Of a DNA stretch of 64,000 bases, positions 40,154 through 49,247 are shown piece after piece. Location: the NCBI RefSeq assembly GCF_008271295.1, contig NZ_VTOY01000010.1:16753-80752 (forward strand), read 5' to 3'. Position 1 is the first letter of the stretch. Each line of letters starts with the position of its first letter. Under the pieces are notes generated by a model. It saw only the letters and a list, made by a program, of their open reading frames with translations. It had not been told where the DNA came from and ran no database searches. This DNA is from Pseudoselenomonas ruminis. Its GTDB lineage: Bacteria > Bacillota > Negativicutes > Selenomonadales > Selenomonadaceae. The translations under genes and the position numbers were made by a program.

Positions 40154-43069
40154 ATGGAGCAGCAGATGAAGATAAGCAATGGCCCCTATCTATTGGGGCT
40201 GGCCGCAACGCATGTTTTGCTGGCTTGGGAAACAGAAAGACCGGGGAATTACACGGTATATTATGACAGCAAAATTGGGGAGAGAAAGGTCTCGGCAGTA
40301 TTTGAACGGGAACCGTCATATCGGGAAAATGCCGATGGGGGGTGTCTATATACGGCGAAGCTCACAGACCTATCTCCGGAAACTAAAGTCAGTTATCGGA
40401 TTTGTTATCAGGAGCAGATTCTTTCCCAGGGGAGTTTCTGCTCGTTAGCTGATTCCCCCCAGGCACTGCATATCATTACCTTATCGGATTCGCATTTGTT
40501 TAATGCGGCATCGCAGTTTGCAGATGCTGTCAGACGGGAAAAACCGGACTTTATCATCCATGGAGGAGATATTCCTCCGGGAACTGGCTATCAGCATGAG
40601 CACTATGCTCGTCACTGGTTCCAGAAAATTCCCGATATCCTTCGGGAAGTGCCCGTTTGTTATATTCCTGGCAATCACGACGATGGTCCTTTTTTCGATA
40701 GTTTCTTCGCTAGGCCCCAGTCTAAAATACTGCATGCGATGCCAGATGGACGTGTTTTTTCCTTTGCGGTAGGGCCGGCGTTCTTCCTGTTTGCCGATAG
40801 CAATCCCTGGGGGTTGTTGGAGATGAATGCGGTTAATTCCGGTGTGCAGCTGCCGGAGAAGGAGCATCGGCATATAGCGGAAATACTTGCCTGGATAGAG
40901 GATGAGTTGCAAAGCAGCCAGGCGCGTAATGCTAAGTGGCGGATATTGGTGGCGCATCATCCCTATACCGATGCCTTTAATAATAAATATTTGGTGCCTT
41001 TAGCAGAGAGGTGTGGGGTCGAATTGGTAATCGGCGGCCATTTGCATTATTATGTGAAAGCCATTTCCAGTGATCCTGCAATTGGCGCCAAGACAGTCTA
41101 TGTTTGCCAGGGGAGTGCTCAGGACCCAGAAGTTCAGTTGACGCGCAGTGATGGGGAAAGAAGGCTGTTGGAAGATTTTCCCGAAGTGACAGCGATGGGC
41201 AGGAATAACTATGGGGTCCTGGATGTTACGGCTGATGCTATCGTTTATAATCTCTATGGGTATACACCAGATGGTGGCAGTGCGTTAGTAGACTGCGTGC
41301 GCCTTGAGCAGGCACATCCACAGGTGGAATATACGGCTGCAGAATTGCGCCGCTTGGATAACAACGGGCATGTGGAGGTGCGTGTCCAGGCCTATAATCA
41401 AGGGGCTGGTGTGGCAGATGCCCGGGTGATTTTGTCAGACAACGGCGTGGAACATGTACTGAATCTTTTTGGCAGTGAGGAAAGTAGTCAGTCGGTATTG
41501 CTAGAACCTGGGGAAAAACGGCGGTTAACGGCTATATATCAAGCTCGGCAGCCAGGGGAGCATATCTTGGAGTCTGGTGGACAGAAGTTAAAGTTGCTGG
41601 TCTATGAACCCAGCCAGTTGTCCTTTGCTCACATGCGGCTGCAGGCAGGGCACGGCAGGATGGCGGATTGTGTGACAGCGGGGGTGGAGGCAACCAATAA
41701 CCTTGATCATGAAATATATACCTCGATCCCCTTTTATATAAATCAGCGTTTGATGGAATCTAAGAATATTTTTTTCAGAGGCCACGAAAAAAAATATATT
41801 GAGTTCAGATATAAGTTTGATCAAGGGGGATGTTATCAAATCAGCCTGGCTGACAGACTGCCTAAGGAAGTGCGTATCGAAAAGGGAATCCGCATTATTC
41901 CCCGCGTGCTGGATAAATCTGGCTGTGGTCATATAGCGCTCATGCATGGTACCCCGAAAGTGCTGGAGCGGGGAGGGCATATGGAGGTTTGTCTGGAGCA
42001 TTATGGGGATTATATCGAGGTGTTGCCAGCTCCGGATCTGTTGGCAGAGCAGGGGTTTACCGGGATGGTATGGGCTAAGGTCGAGAGATTGGCTCATGAA
42101 AATGAAATGGGACATAATCCGCTGATGGTACGAGGTAAATCAGTGGGCTGGGGCGCCACCTACTTTATGCGTATGGTAGTAGAGCGTGCCGGAGGTCTTA
42201 AATGGGGCACCTGCCATGGGATTACGGAATACTCCTGGCAAGGAGGCGAGGCCAAGGTGGGGCAATGGGCGCAATATACCATGACTTTTGACAAATCCTG
42301 CGGCGGTGATTCCTATTGTGATGGGAATCATGTAGCTCATGTGGCAGCTATTCCTGTTGAGGCGGAGCTGCGTCAATGGGGAGACGAGCCAATCTTTATT
42401 GGCTACTCCTATATTGGACATGTGATTAAGGAAATCAATCGGCCGAAATATTTCACCCACTTGCCTGGACGGATCAGTCAGGTGCGCTTTTATCGAAGAG
42501 GCTTTTCGGCAGAGGAAAACAAAGGGGTACTGGATGCTCCTTTAGAAGCTGGTCCTCAGGATAAGCAGTTAGCTTTGTGGCTGGATTTTCGTAATATTCT
42601 CAAGGTGGGAACCCATACTACGGAGTGGCGTCACCCTGCCATTTACGCTCCGGCCTTCAAGACTGAGAAGAAATATTGGCAATTCAAGCAATTGAAGGCT
42701 AGTGCGAATGTACCGTTGCAGGCGGGGATAAAGGCTGTAGTGGAGGTGTCTGATGATGGTGTTACGGTAAAGGGAGCTTTGCAGATAGCAGTTCAGGATG
42801 GTACGCATTATATGGATTTGTCATCCTTGCCGGAAGCGCAATACTTGCGCATTCGTACGGAAATGTTTGCTGAAGTGGGGGCGGAGGGCACCTTTGTACC
42901 GGAGCTGCAGGAGTATCAGGTCATTGCCACGAATGGGAACGATTTTGCCGATATGTTTTGGTCAACCCGTCCTCAGTGGGAAAAAGGAATCTTTACTGGT
43001 GCGGCTGGCTTTGCACCGGCAGATAGGTTGCGGGATTTTCCTGAATACACGGATGTTATCCACGGGTAA
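40154..43069 (+). CDS. Large metallophosphoesterase with PAP-like N-terminus and C-terminal beta-sandwich domains
   Basis: A 971-residue protein. Residues 1-100 look like the fibronectin-type domain of purple acid phosphatases. Residues 105-390 are a calcineurin-like phosphoesterase with all metal ligands: Asp112-Ser-His114, Asp139 (HGGD), Gly-Asn174-His175-Asp176, His268/269 (VAHHP), and Gly-His296-x-His298. Then two Ig/CARDB-like domains (about 395-575) and a jelly-roll, LamG-like part (about 590-800), and a further C-terminal beta domain. No signal peptide or lipobox is present, odd for such architecture. SD GGAGGC is 8 bases before ATG 40154. It follows the antiporter by 90 bases, probably one operon. 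Confidence 0.82.
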   Translation: MEQQMKISNGPYLLGLAATHVLLAWETERPGNYTVYYDSKIGERKVSAVFEREPSYRENADGGCLYTAKLTDLSPETKVSYRICYQEQILSQGSFCSLADSPQALHIITLSDSHLFNAASQFADAVRREKPDFIIHGGDIPPGTGYQHEHYARHWFQKIPDILREVPVCYIPGNHDDGPFFDSFFARPQSKILHAMPDGRVFSFAVGPAFFLFADSNPWGLLEMNAVNSGVQLPEKEHRHIAEILAWIEDELQSSQARNAKWRILVAHHPYTDAFNNKYLVPLAERCGVELVIGGHLHYYVKAISSDPAIGAKTVYVCQGSAQDPEVQLTRSDGERRLLEDFPEVTAMGRNNYGVLDVTADAIVYNLYGYTPDGGSALVDCVRLEQAHPQVEYTAAELRRLDNNGHVEVRVQAYNQGAGVADARVILSDNGVEHVLNLFGSEESSQSVLLEPGEKRRLTAIYQARQPGEHILESGGQKLKLLVYEPSQLSFAHMRLQAGHGRMADCVTAGVEATNNLDHEIYTSIPFYINQRLMESKNIFFRGHEKKYIEFRYKFDQGGCYQISLADRLPKEVRIEKGIRIIPRVLDKSGCGHIALMHGTPKVLERGGHMEVCLEHYGDYIEVLPAPDLLAEQGFTGMVWAKVERLAHENEMGHNPLMVRGKSVGWGATYFMRMVVERAGGLKWGTCHGITEYSWQGGEAKVGQWAQYTMTFDKSCGGDSYCDGNHVAHVAAIPVEAELRQWGDEPIFIGYSYIGHVIKEINRPKYFTHLPGRISQVRFYRRGFSAEENKGVLDAPLEAGPQDKQLALWLDFRNILKVGTHTTEWRHPAIYAPAFKTEKKYWQFKQLKASANVPLQAGIKAVVEVSDDGVTVKGALQIAVQDGTHYMDLSSLPEAQYLRIRTEMFAEVGAEGTFVPELQEYQVIATNGNDFADMFWSTRPQWEKGIFTGAAGFAPADRLRDFPEYTDVIHG

Positions 43070-43079
43070 GGAAGAAGTA

Positions 43080-43118
43080 ACACGCCTTCGCAGTTTATAA
43101 TGCGGAGGCGTGTTTTTT
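43080..43118 (+). terminator. Terminator after phosphoesterase gene
   Basis: ACACGCCTTCGCA and TGCGGAGGCGTGT pair around 8 bases (one G-T), followed by TTTTTT. Confidence 0.88.
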
Positions 43119-43120
43119 AG

Positions 43121-43454
43121 GAATGAGCGTAAAAGCAATAATATGTACTTTTGCGTTAAGAATAGCAAAATACAAGAGGAATCAATAAGCAACAATCCTA
43201 TATAATGCGTCTAAATCAAGGAAATGCTGCTTTAATATAGTAACTTAGGATGGTGATGCGTGTGGAAAAAATAAGCAAACAAGTATTGGCAGCTGGTAGT
43301 TTGTGGTGGCCGCCAGGGCAAGTGGCTGCAGCGGTCGATACGGAGGGCGTAGCTCGCAAAGGGGGGAAAGGCCCTTCTTTAACAAAAGAAGGACGTGGCT
43401 TTACCTACCTCAAATTTACGGCGAAATTTTAGGGGATAGAAAATTGTATTGAAG
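43121..43454. other. Gene-free region with a structured GC-rich core
   Basis: A 330-base gap between two terminator/promoter signals. The core 43290-43405 is GC-rich compared with its flanks and holds a hairpin CCTTCTTT / AAAGAAGG (about 43375-43393) nested in a longer AAAGGCC / GGCTTT pairing. A 60-codon open frame (43250-43432) crosses it, but its translation (KGGKGPSLTKEGRGF) looks like a read-through of an intergenic repeat. I see no known riboswitch consensus. Confidence 0.4.
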
Positions 43455-43482
43455 TTGACAAAATTTTTGATGCGAGTATAAC
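43455..43482 (+). promoter_or_regulatory. Promoter of the phytase gene
   Basis: TTGACA (43455-43460), 16 bases, TATAAC (43477-43482), about 30 bases before the start codon. Confidence 0.72.
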
Positions 43483-43512
43483 TATAGAGGAAACGTAAGG
43501 AGATGTTATGGT

Positions 43513-45429
43513 ATGGCAATGATTTTTAACAGAAAAACAGGTGTGTCATTTTTTGTGGCGTTGCTGGCGGCAGGAATACCGTGGACGGCATTTGCTGGCA
43601 CGCAGGAGCAGCAACCAAAAGTAATTCAGGTGATGAAACAGGCCCCGGCAGCCGTAAAGAAACCATCTGCGCTGGAGTTGAAGATAGATCGGGCGGATGT
43701 GTATCAGTTGCCTAGAAATTTCCGTATGGCCACTGACGGATACAAGGGGATGACCAAATCGGGAGCCATGCCCACCAGGACAGGTCTGGAAAAGTTGCAC
43801 GCTTCAGCGTCCAGTTGTTTTTCGGAGAAAGAATTGGAGGCCATACTGGCGACTGTGCCTGTAAGTGCAGATAAGTTTTACGATATTGATCTGCGTGGAG
43901 AGTCCCATGGTTATTTGGATGGCACGGCTGTAAGCTGGTATGCGGATCATGATTGGGGGAATGATGGCCGCAAGGCAGATATTATTCTGCCGCTGGAAAA
44001 GGAACAGTTAGGGGCTTTGGCTGGGCAGAAAGCTTGCCAGGTCTATCGTTTCGATGACAAGAAGAATGTGCTTTTAGACTCGGTTTTGCAGTCCTATCAT
44101 CAAGTGCGTACCGAGGAAGAAATGGTACGCCAGCATGGAGCAAAGTATTTTCGCTTGACCCTTCAAGACCATTTCCGTCCGGAGGATTCGGATGTTGACC
44201 ACTTTGTGGAGTTTTACAAGCAGCTGCCCAAGGATGCCTGGCTGCACTATCATTGCTATGCCGGTATGGGGCGTACAACGATTTTCTTCGTCATGCATGA
44301 CATTTTGAAAAATGCCGGATCGGTGAGCTTTGATGATATCATTCAACGGCAGAAACTTATTGGCATCGTTGACCTGAGTGAGATACCTGAAAAAAAACGC
44401 AATTATGGCCGCAAGGCATATATTGAGCGGTATCAGTTTGTGGCGCATTTCTATGATTATGTTAAGGAAAACCCGAAATTAGAAGTTCCGTATAGTGTCT
44501 GGGCGAAAAAACATAAGGTCAATCTGTGGGAGCCGGATTACAGTGGGTATATCTGGCGAATCGATGCGGAAAACAGGGAAAGCCTGCCCAGAAATTTCCG
44601 TACTGCGGATGGTCCGTTCAAGCAGGATATGCCCGCAGATAAAGCGGGGAAAGGATTTACCCAGAATCCTTCCCGCCAGGGCCTTGACCGTTTAGCTATG
44701 TCCGGTAGTGCAGAATTTTCTGCTGGGGAATTTAAGGCATTGCAGCAAGCGTTAAAGACAAAAACACAAGGTCCTGTTTATGTGGTGGATTTGCGGCAAG
44801 AATCCCATGGATTGTTCAATGGCCAAGCGGTCAGTTGGTATGGCGACCGCGATTGGGGAAATGTGGGCAAGACACGGCAGGAAGTTTTACGCGATGAGAG
44901 CAAACGGATTCACCAAGCTAAGGGGAAGAGCCTTTTGCTGGCAAAATTGGATAAGAAAAAGCTGCCGGCTAATCCGCATAAGGAGAAAATAGACAAAGTC
45001 ATGAGTGAGCAGCAGCTGGTGGAAGGTGCTGGCTGGCATTATTTGCGTCTCACGGATACGGATCATGTATGGCCGGCGGCTGCAAAAATTGAGAAGTTTA
45101 TTGCGTTTACTCAGTCACTGCCCCAGGATGCTTGGCTGCATTTTCATTGCCAGGCGGGGAAAGGCAGGACCACGGCTTATATGGCTATGTATGATATGAT
45201 GAAAAATCCTGAGGTACCCTTGCGTGATATTCTTTCCCGGCAGTATCTGCTGGGAGGCGCTTATGTGGCTTATGAATCAGCCAAGGCTGTGCCGGGCCAA
45301 TGGAAAGCTGATTATTATCACCAAAAGGCCAGAATGATTGAGAAATTCTATCGTTATGTGCAGGCTGCCCATAACGATGGTTTTTCCTTAAAGTGGTCAC
45401 AGTGGTTGCGGGAACATGAGGATATCTGA
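43513..45429 (+). CDS. Tandem-domain cysteine (PTP-like) phytase, exported
   Basis: A 638-residue exported enzyme with two consecutive protein-tyrosine-phosphatase-like inositol polyphosphatase domains. The signal peptide ends near TAFA-GTQ (residue 28). Domain 1 (about 55-335) has LPRNFR, DLRGESHGYLDG, Asp219 in LQDHFRP and the loop His247-Cys248-x5-Arg254 (HCYAGMGRT). Domain 2 (about 350-635) has LPRNFR, DLRQESHGLFNG, DTDHVWP and His545-Cys546-x5-Arg552 (HCQAGKGRT). Both catalytic Cys and Arg are intact. Tandem forms are known from Mitsuokella and Selenomonas. ATG 43513 follows TAAGGAG by about 10 bases. Confidence 0.9.
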   Translation: MAMIFNRKTGVSFFVALLAAGIPWTAFAGTQEQQPKVIQVMKQAPAAVKKPSALELKIDRADVYQLPRNFRMATDGYKGMTKSGAMPTRTGLEKLHASASSCFSEKELEAILATVPVSADKFYDIDLRGESHGYLDGTAVSWYADHDWGNDGRKADIILPLEKEQLGALAGQKACQVYRFDDKKNVLLDSVLQSYHQVRTEEEMVRQHGAKYFRLTLQDHFRPEDSDVDHFVEFYKQLPKDAWLHYHCYAGMGRTTIFFVMHDILKNAGSVSFDDIIQRQKLIGIVDLSEIPEKKRNYGRKAYIERYQFVAHFYDYVKENPKLEVPYSVWAKKHKVNLWEPDYSGYIWRIDAENRESLPRNFRTADGPFKQDMPADKAGKGFTQNPSRQGLDRLAMSGSAEFSAGEFKALQQALKTKTQGPVYVVDLRQESHGLFNGQAVSWYGDRDWGNVGKTRQEVLRDESKRIHQAKGKSLLLAKLDKKKLPANPHKEKIDKVMSEQQLVEGAGWHYLRLTDTDHVWPAAAKIEKFIAFTQSLPQDAWLHFHCQAGKGRTTAYMAMYDMMKNPEVPLRDILSRQYLLGGAYVAYESAKAVPGQWKADYYHQKARMIEKFYRYVQAAHNDGFSLKWSQWLREHEDI

Positions 45430-45496
45430 TCGTGGTATATTAATTGTCCTAAAAGTGCTGTGCACTCTTTTTAGGGATCTTCCCTAAAAGGGGCAT

Positions 45497-45544
45497 AAAA
45501 AGGTGCGGCAAAATACGAAAGTATTTTGCCGCACCTCTTTTATA
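45497..45544. terminator. Bidirectional terminator
   Basis: A 20-bp near-perfect stem (45497-45516 with 45521-45540) around GAAA, with A and T runs, between convergent phytase and rubrerythrin genes. Confidence 0.9.
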
Positions 45545-45578
45545 TTATGTTGAATTGGAAGCGTAAGATAGATGGGGG

Positions 45579-46124
45579 TTATTCGCCAAAGTAACGGTCA
45601 AACAAGCCTTTGAAGCCGCGGCCGTGCCGAGCTTCGTCTTTGGCCATTTCATGAACCGTATCATGAACAGCATCAAGATTCAGCTGTTTTGCGAGCGTAG
45701 CAAGTTCTTTCTTGCCTGCGCAAGCACCATGCTCGGCATCAATACGCATAGCAAGGTTTTTCTTGGTGCTGTTGGTCAGTACTTCACCGAGAAGTTCGGC
45801 AAATTTGGCTGCATGCTCAGCTTCTTCCCAAGCATAGCGTTTGTAAGCCTCGGCAACTTCCGGATAACCTTCGCGATCAGCCTGACGTGCCATGGCGAGA
45901 TACATGCCGACTTCGGAGCACTCGCCTGTGAAGTTCTGGCGAAGACCTTCGATAATGCGCGGGTCAACGTCTTTGGCCGTTCCGACGTGGTGCTCATCCG
46001 CGTAGGTCATTTCACCGCTCTGCTCGACGAATTTGTCAGCTGGAGCTTTGCAGATTGGGCATACTGCCGGAGCCTGCTCGCCCTCGTAAACATAACCACA
46101 GACCGTGCATACAAATTTTTTCAT
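45579..46124 (-). CDS. Reverse rubrerythrin (N-terminal rubredoxin), peroxide reductase
   Basis: A 181-residue non-haem iron peroxidase of anaerobes. The rubredoxin domain is at the N-terminus ([10 protein letters not shown], Cys6/9; [12 protein letters not shown], Cys22/25). The di-iron four-helix domain follows, with Glu-rich helices [44 protein letters not shown] and [14 protein letters not shown]. This inverted order defines reverse rubrerythrins, which reduce H2O2 and O2 with NADH. ATG 46124 has GGAGGG 8 bases upstream. A TATAAT lies on the minus strand at 46199-46204. Confidence 0.92.
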   Translation of the reverse strand: MKKFVCTVCGYVYEGEQAPAVCPICKAPADKFVEQSGEMTYADEHHVGTAKDVDPRIIEGLRQNFTGECSEVGMYLAMARQADREGYPEVAEAYKRYAWEEAEHAAKFAELLGEVLTNSTKKNLAMRIDAEHGACAGKKELATLAKQLNLDAVHDTVHEMAKDEARHGRGFKGLFDRYFGE

Positions 46125-46348
46125 AATGATAACCCTCCTGTATAAACACATGAACCAATAATTATTTATTCTTGGTGCTATTTGATTGGTACGCTTTTAT
46201 TATAGGCTATCTGCTATAAAATAGAAATAGTCAAATATCGTCAAAATTTGAGTTTATATGGATAAAACTTAAAAATTCTCAACGATGCTCTATATAACAC
46301 AGTTTTTAAAATGAAATATCAATTAATAATTATTATCCATTATGTGAT

Positions 46349-46377
46349 TTGGCAGCAATGCAGCTTCGTGCTATAAT
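46349..46377 (+). promoter_or_regulatory. Promoter of the tsaE operon
   Basis: TTGGCA (46349-46354), 17 bases, TATAAT (46372-46377), 54 bases before the tsaE start. The preceding 46152-46348 is AT-rich and otherwise empty. Confidence 0.8.
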
Positions 46378-46431
46378 AGGAGATTGAATGATGTTTTTTA
46401 AACACTATGTATATAGGAGAGTAAATAACGA

Positions 46432-46914
46432 ATGTTTACCTGTATGACAAGTTCTCCCGAAGAAACTGTACACCTAGCCGAGCTGGTGGGGCAAAAAATC
46501 CGGGAGGGAACCGTGCTTTGCCTGGAGGGCGACCTGGGAGCTGGGAAGACGCTGTTTGTCCAGAGTCTTGCGCATACCTTGGGCGTCGAGGGAGAAGTGA
46601 CAAGTCCGACGTTCAATCTGATGAATGTATATGAAGGGATTTGCCGCATCTACCATTTTGACCTTTACCGGCTGGAAACGGAAGAAGAGTTAGAGGATAT
46701 TGGTTTCTATGAATACACGGAGGAACCAGAGGGAATTGTTGTAATCGAGTGGCCGGACAAATTTCCAGAATCACTGCCGGAGGATTATGTGAAAATCTCG
46801 ATTGAGCGGACGGGGGAGACTGAGAACAGCCGCCGCTTTATGTTCTCTTGTGCAGGCGAGAAATATCAGGAATTCATAAAGGAGTTGGAAACATTTGTCC
46901 ATACTAGCCATTGA
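46432..46914 (+). CDS. tsaE: tRNA threonylcarbamoyladenosine synthesis ATPase TsaE
   Basis: A 160-residue P-loop ATPase needed with TsaB and TsaD to make t6A37 on ANN-decoding tRNAs. Walker A is EGDLGAGKTLFVQ (about residues 32-44); VTSPTFNLMNVYEG, HFDLYRLE and VVIEWPDKF are family motifs. ATG 46432 is the first gene of a four-gene operon; its end overlaps tsaB by 20 bases. Confidence 0.94.
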   Translation: MFTCMTSSPEETVHLAELVGQKIREGTVLCLEGDLGAGKTLFVQSLAHTLGVEGEVTSPTFNLMNVYEGICRIYHFDLYRLETEEELEDIGFYEYTEEPEGIVVIEWPDKFPESLPEDYVKISIERTGETENSRRFMFSCAGEKYQEFIKELETFVHTSH

Positions 46915-47629
46915 TACCTCGACACAAGTATCGAGTGTGGCGGTTGCTTCAAAGGAACGGTTGTCGGCTGAGCTTACCATGCAGGCGAAACTCACTCACT
47001 CGGAAACTTTGATGCCCCATATTGAACAGGTGCTCAAAATGGCATCGGTTGCGAAAGACAAATTAGAAGGAATTGCTGTCAGCATAGGCCCGGGTTCTTT
47101 TACTGGGCTGCGGATTGGCTTGGCGGCAGCCAAGGCAATGGCCTACGCGTTGGATTTGCCGTTAGTAGGCGTATCGACGTTGAAAGCATTGGCGTATCAT
47201 TATCCGGTTCAGGGTGTGCGCCTGGTATGCCTTTTGGATGCCCAGAAGGGCAATGCCTATGTCGAGACATATCGTTGGGAACACGGCCAGCTGAAAGTCG
47301 TTGATGATGTCCAGGTCGCTAAGATTGCGGATGTGGTTGACTGGTGTGCCCGCATGGAAGAACCGGTAGTATTGCTGGGGGATGCCGTGCAGAAAAAAGT
47401 CGTTGGCAAGATAGATCTTCCACAAAATGTTACCGCGGCTCCGGCGCATCTCATGATGCCGCGGGCGGCGTGTGTCGCTATGCTGGGCCTCGAAGAGCTG
47501 GCTGCTGGCCGGAACGATAATATCATGGCACTTGAGCCGGTTTACATCCGCCGCAGTGAAGCCGAGGTCCTTTGGGAGAAACGGCATCCGGAAGAAGCAA
47601 AGAAAACTCTTCCCACGGAGGAAATGTGA
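46895..47629 (+). CDS. tsaB: tRNA threonylcarbamoyladenosine complex subunit TsaB
   Basis: A 244-residue ASKHA-fold partner of TsaD. It opens MSILAIDTSTQVSSVAVAS and has SETLMPHIEQVL, then SIGPGSFTGLRIGLAAAKA, typical of TsaB/YeaZ. TTG 46895 starts within the end of tsaE, with GGAGTTGG upstream. The stop TGA (47627-47629) shares its A with the ATG of rimI. Confidence 0.93.
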   Translation: MSILAIDTSTQVSSVAVASKERLSAELTMQAKLTHSETLMPHIEQVLKMASVAKDKLEGIAVSIGPGSFTGLRIGLAAAKAMAYALDLPLVGVSTLKALAYHYPVQGVRLVCLLDAQKGNAYVETYRWEHGQLKVVDDVQVAKIADVVDWCARMEEPVVLLGDAVQKKVVGKIDLPQNVTAAPAHLMMPRAACVAMLGLEELAAGRNDNIMALEPVYIRRSEAEVLWEKRHPEEAKKTLPTEEM

Positions 47630-48081
47630 TGGGGTTAGAATCGCTGAGCTTCCGTGAAATGGCGCCGGAAGATGCTGATGCAGTAGAGATTGTAGAAAAA
47701 GCCTGTTTTGCGATTCCCTGGTCACGGGAGTCCTTTTGGAAAGAAGCAGCCAACGAAAATACTGTTTACCTGCTGGCACTGGATGGTGAGCGGGTTATTG
47801 GTTATGCTGGCTGTTGGATTTCGTTTGAGGAATGCCAGATTACGAATGTGGCAATTTTGCCGGAATACCGTGGTCAGGGTATTGGCACGAAGCTCTTCGG
47901 TGCAATTATTGAGGCCGTAAAGGCCAAAGGCGTGACGGCAATGACCCTTGAGGTGCGTCCGTCCAATGCTCCGGCGCGTGCGCTTTACGCGCGTTATGGG
48001 TTTAAGGATGCTGGCCGCCGTCCGCATTATTATCAGGACGATGGTGAGGATGCAATCATCATGTGGAATACGAAACTTTGA
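47629..48081 (+). CDS. rimI: Ribosomal protein S18-alanine N-acetyltransferase RimI
   Basis: A 150-residue GNAT acetyltransferase. The acetyl-CoA loop is LPEYRGQGIGTKLF (about residues 77-90), followed by LEVRPSNAPARALYARYGF, both RimI hallmarks. ATG 47629 overlaps the tsaB stop by one base and has GGAGG 7 bases upstream; longer in-frame starts lie within tsaB. The tsaB-rimI-tsaD order is common in Firmicutes. Confidence 0.92.
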   Translation: MGLESLSFREMAPEDADAVEIVEKACFAIPWSRESFWKEAANENTVYLLALDGERVIGYAGCWISFEECQITNVAILPEYRGQGIGTKLFGAIIEAVKAKGVTAMTLEVRPSNAPARALYARYGFKDAGRRPHYYQDDGEDAIIMWNTKL

Positions 48082-48096
48082 TGGATGGAGATATTT

Positions 48097-49137
48097 ATGG
48101 CGAAGGAAAATAAAGAAGAACTGTTGACGCTGGCGATTGAGTCAAGCTGCGATGAAACATCGGCGGCTGTACTTCGTGGCGGGCGTACGATACTTTCCAA
48201 TATCATATCGACGCAGATTCCCGTTCATCAGAAGTTTGGTGGTGTGGTGCCGGAGATTGCTTCCCGAAAGCATATTGTAAATATCATGCCGGTTATCGAC
48301 GAGTGCCTGCGGGAAGCGCAGGTAAAGCTTTCGGAGATTGACCAGGTGGCGGTCACGTATGGACCAGGCTTGGTTGGTGCTCTGCTGGTGGGCGTATCGG
48401 CGGCTAAGTCGCTGGCGTTTTCCCTGGGCGTACCGCTTATCGGGGTAAATCATCTCGAAGGCCATATCTTTGCCAATTTCCTTTCGGCCCCGGAACTTGA
48501 GCCGCCCTTTATGGCTTTAGTGGTATCTGGCGGTCATACGGCGCTGGTTGATGTGCGTGGCTACAATAACTTCCATATGATGGGACAGACGCGTGATGAT
48601 GCGGCTGGCGAGGCGTTTGATAAAATCGCTCGCGTCATGGGACTTCCTTATCCGGGCGGGCCGCGCATTGATGCGCTGGCAAAAGAGGGCAACCCGCTCG
48701 CGATTGATTTCCCGCAGGCCTTGACGGAGAAGGGAAATTATGAATTCAGCTTCAGCGGCTTGAAATCGGCTGTTCTCAACTATATCAACAGTGAGAAGAT
48801 GAAGGGCCACGAACTCAATAAACCGGACATTGCGGCTTCGTTCCAGCATTCGGTTATTGAAGTGCTTGTCGGAAAGGCTTTCCAGGCTGTCGAGGAAGCT
48901 GGCCGAGATACCTTGGTGCTGGCCGGTGGTGTAGCTGCCAACAGTGGCCTTGAAGGACGCCTGCGGGAAGAAGCAGAAAAGCGCGGCGTAAGATTCTTGT
49001 ATCCAAGCAAGATCCTTTGCACGGATAATGCGGCGATGATTGGCTGCCGCGGTTATTATCAGTCGCTCTCCGGGCGTTTCAGCGATTTGTATCTCAATGC
49101 AATTCCTGGATTGGGACTAGCCGATTGCGACGATTAA
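48097..49137 (+). CDS. tsaD: tRNA N6-adenosine threonylcarbamoyltransferase TsaD
   Basis: A 346-residue enzyme that transfers the threonylcarbamoyl group to A37 of tRNA. It opens TLAIESSCDETSAAV; the metal site is NHLEGHIFANF (two His); VSGGHTALVDV, GEAFDKIARVMGLPYPGG and LAGGVAANSGL are all conserved. ATG 48097 fits GGAG (48087-48090) at 6 bases better than ATG 48085. It is the last gene of the t6A operon. Confidence 0.95.
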   Translation: MAKENKEELLTLAIESSCDETSAAVLRGGRTILSNIISTQIPVHQKFGGVVPEIASRKHIVNIMPVIDECLREAQVKLSEIDQVAVTYGPGLVGALLVGVSAAKSLAFSLGVPLIGVNHLEGHIFANFLSAPELEPPFMALVVSGGHTALVDVRGYNNFHMMGQTRDDAAGEAFDKIARVMGLPYPGGPRIDALAKEGNPLAIDFPQALTEKGNYEFSFSGLKSAVLNYINSEKMKGHELNKPDIAASFQHSVIEVLVGKAFQAVEEAGRDTLVLAGGVAANSGLEGRLREEAEKRGVRFLYPSKILCTDNAAMIGCRGYYQSLSGRFSDLYLNAIPGLGLADCDD

Positions 49138-49149
49138 GTGTATAATAAT

Positions 49150-49200
49150 AAAAGAGACTGCTCAACGATGAGATATGCGTGGGAGCAGTCTCTTTTTTTT
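49150..49200 (+). terminator. Terminator of tsaE-tsaB-rimI-tsaD
   Basis: AAAAGAGACTGCTC and GAGCAGTCTCTTTT pair around a 19-base loop, ending in eight T residues. Confidence 0.85.
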
Positions 49201-49247
49201 AGGAATTTGGTATACTATAGACAGTGCGACTTTTGGATGGGAGATGA

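Noticed and set aside
43290..43405. Cobalamin or molybdenum cofactor riboswitch
   Set aside because: None of the conserved boxes of these riboswitches could be found; only simple hairpins are seen.
43250..43432. 60-codon open frame before the phytase gene
   Set aside because: It has only a weak ribosome site, an odd composition (PSLTKEGRG, typical of translated intergenic repeats), and overlaps strong hairpins; the promoter of the next gene lies after it.
46152..46260. PerR-type operator upstream of reverse rubrerythrin
   Set aside because: TTATTATAG and CTATAAAAT are only roughly symmetrical and do not match the PerR consensus spacing.
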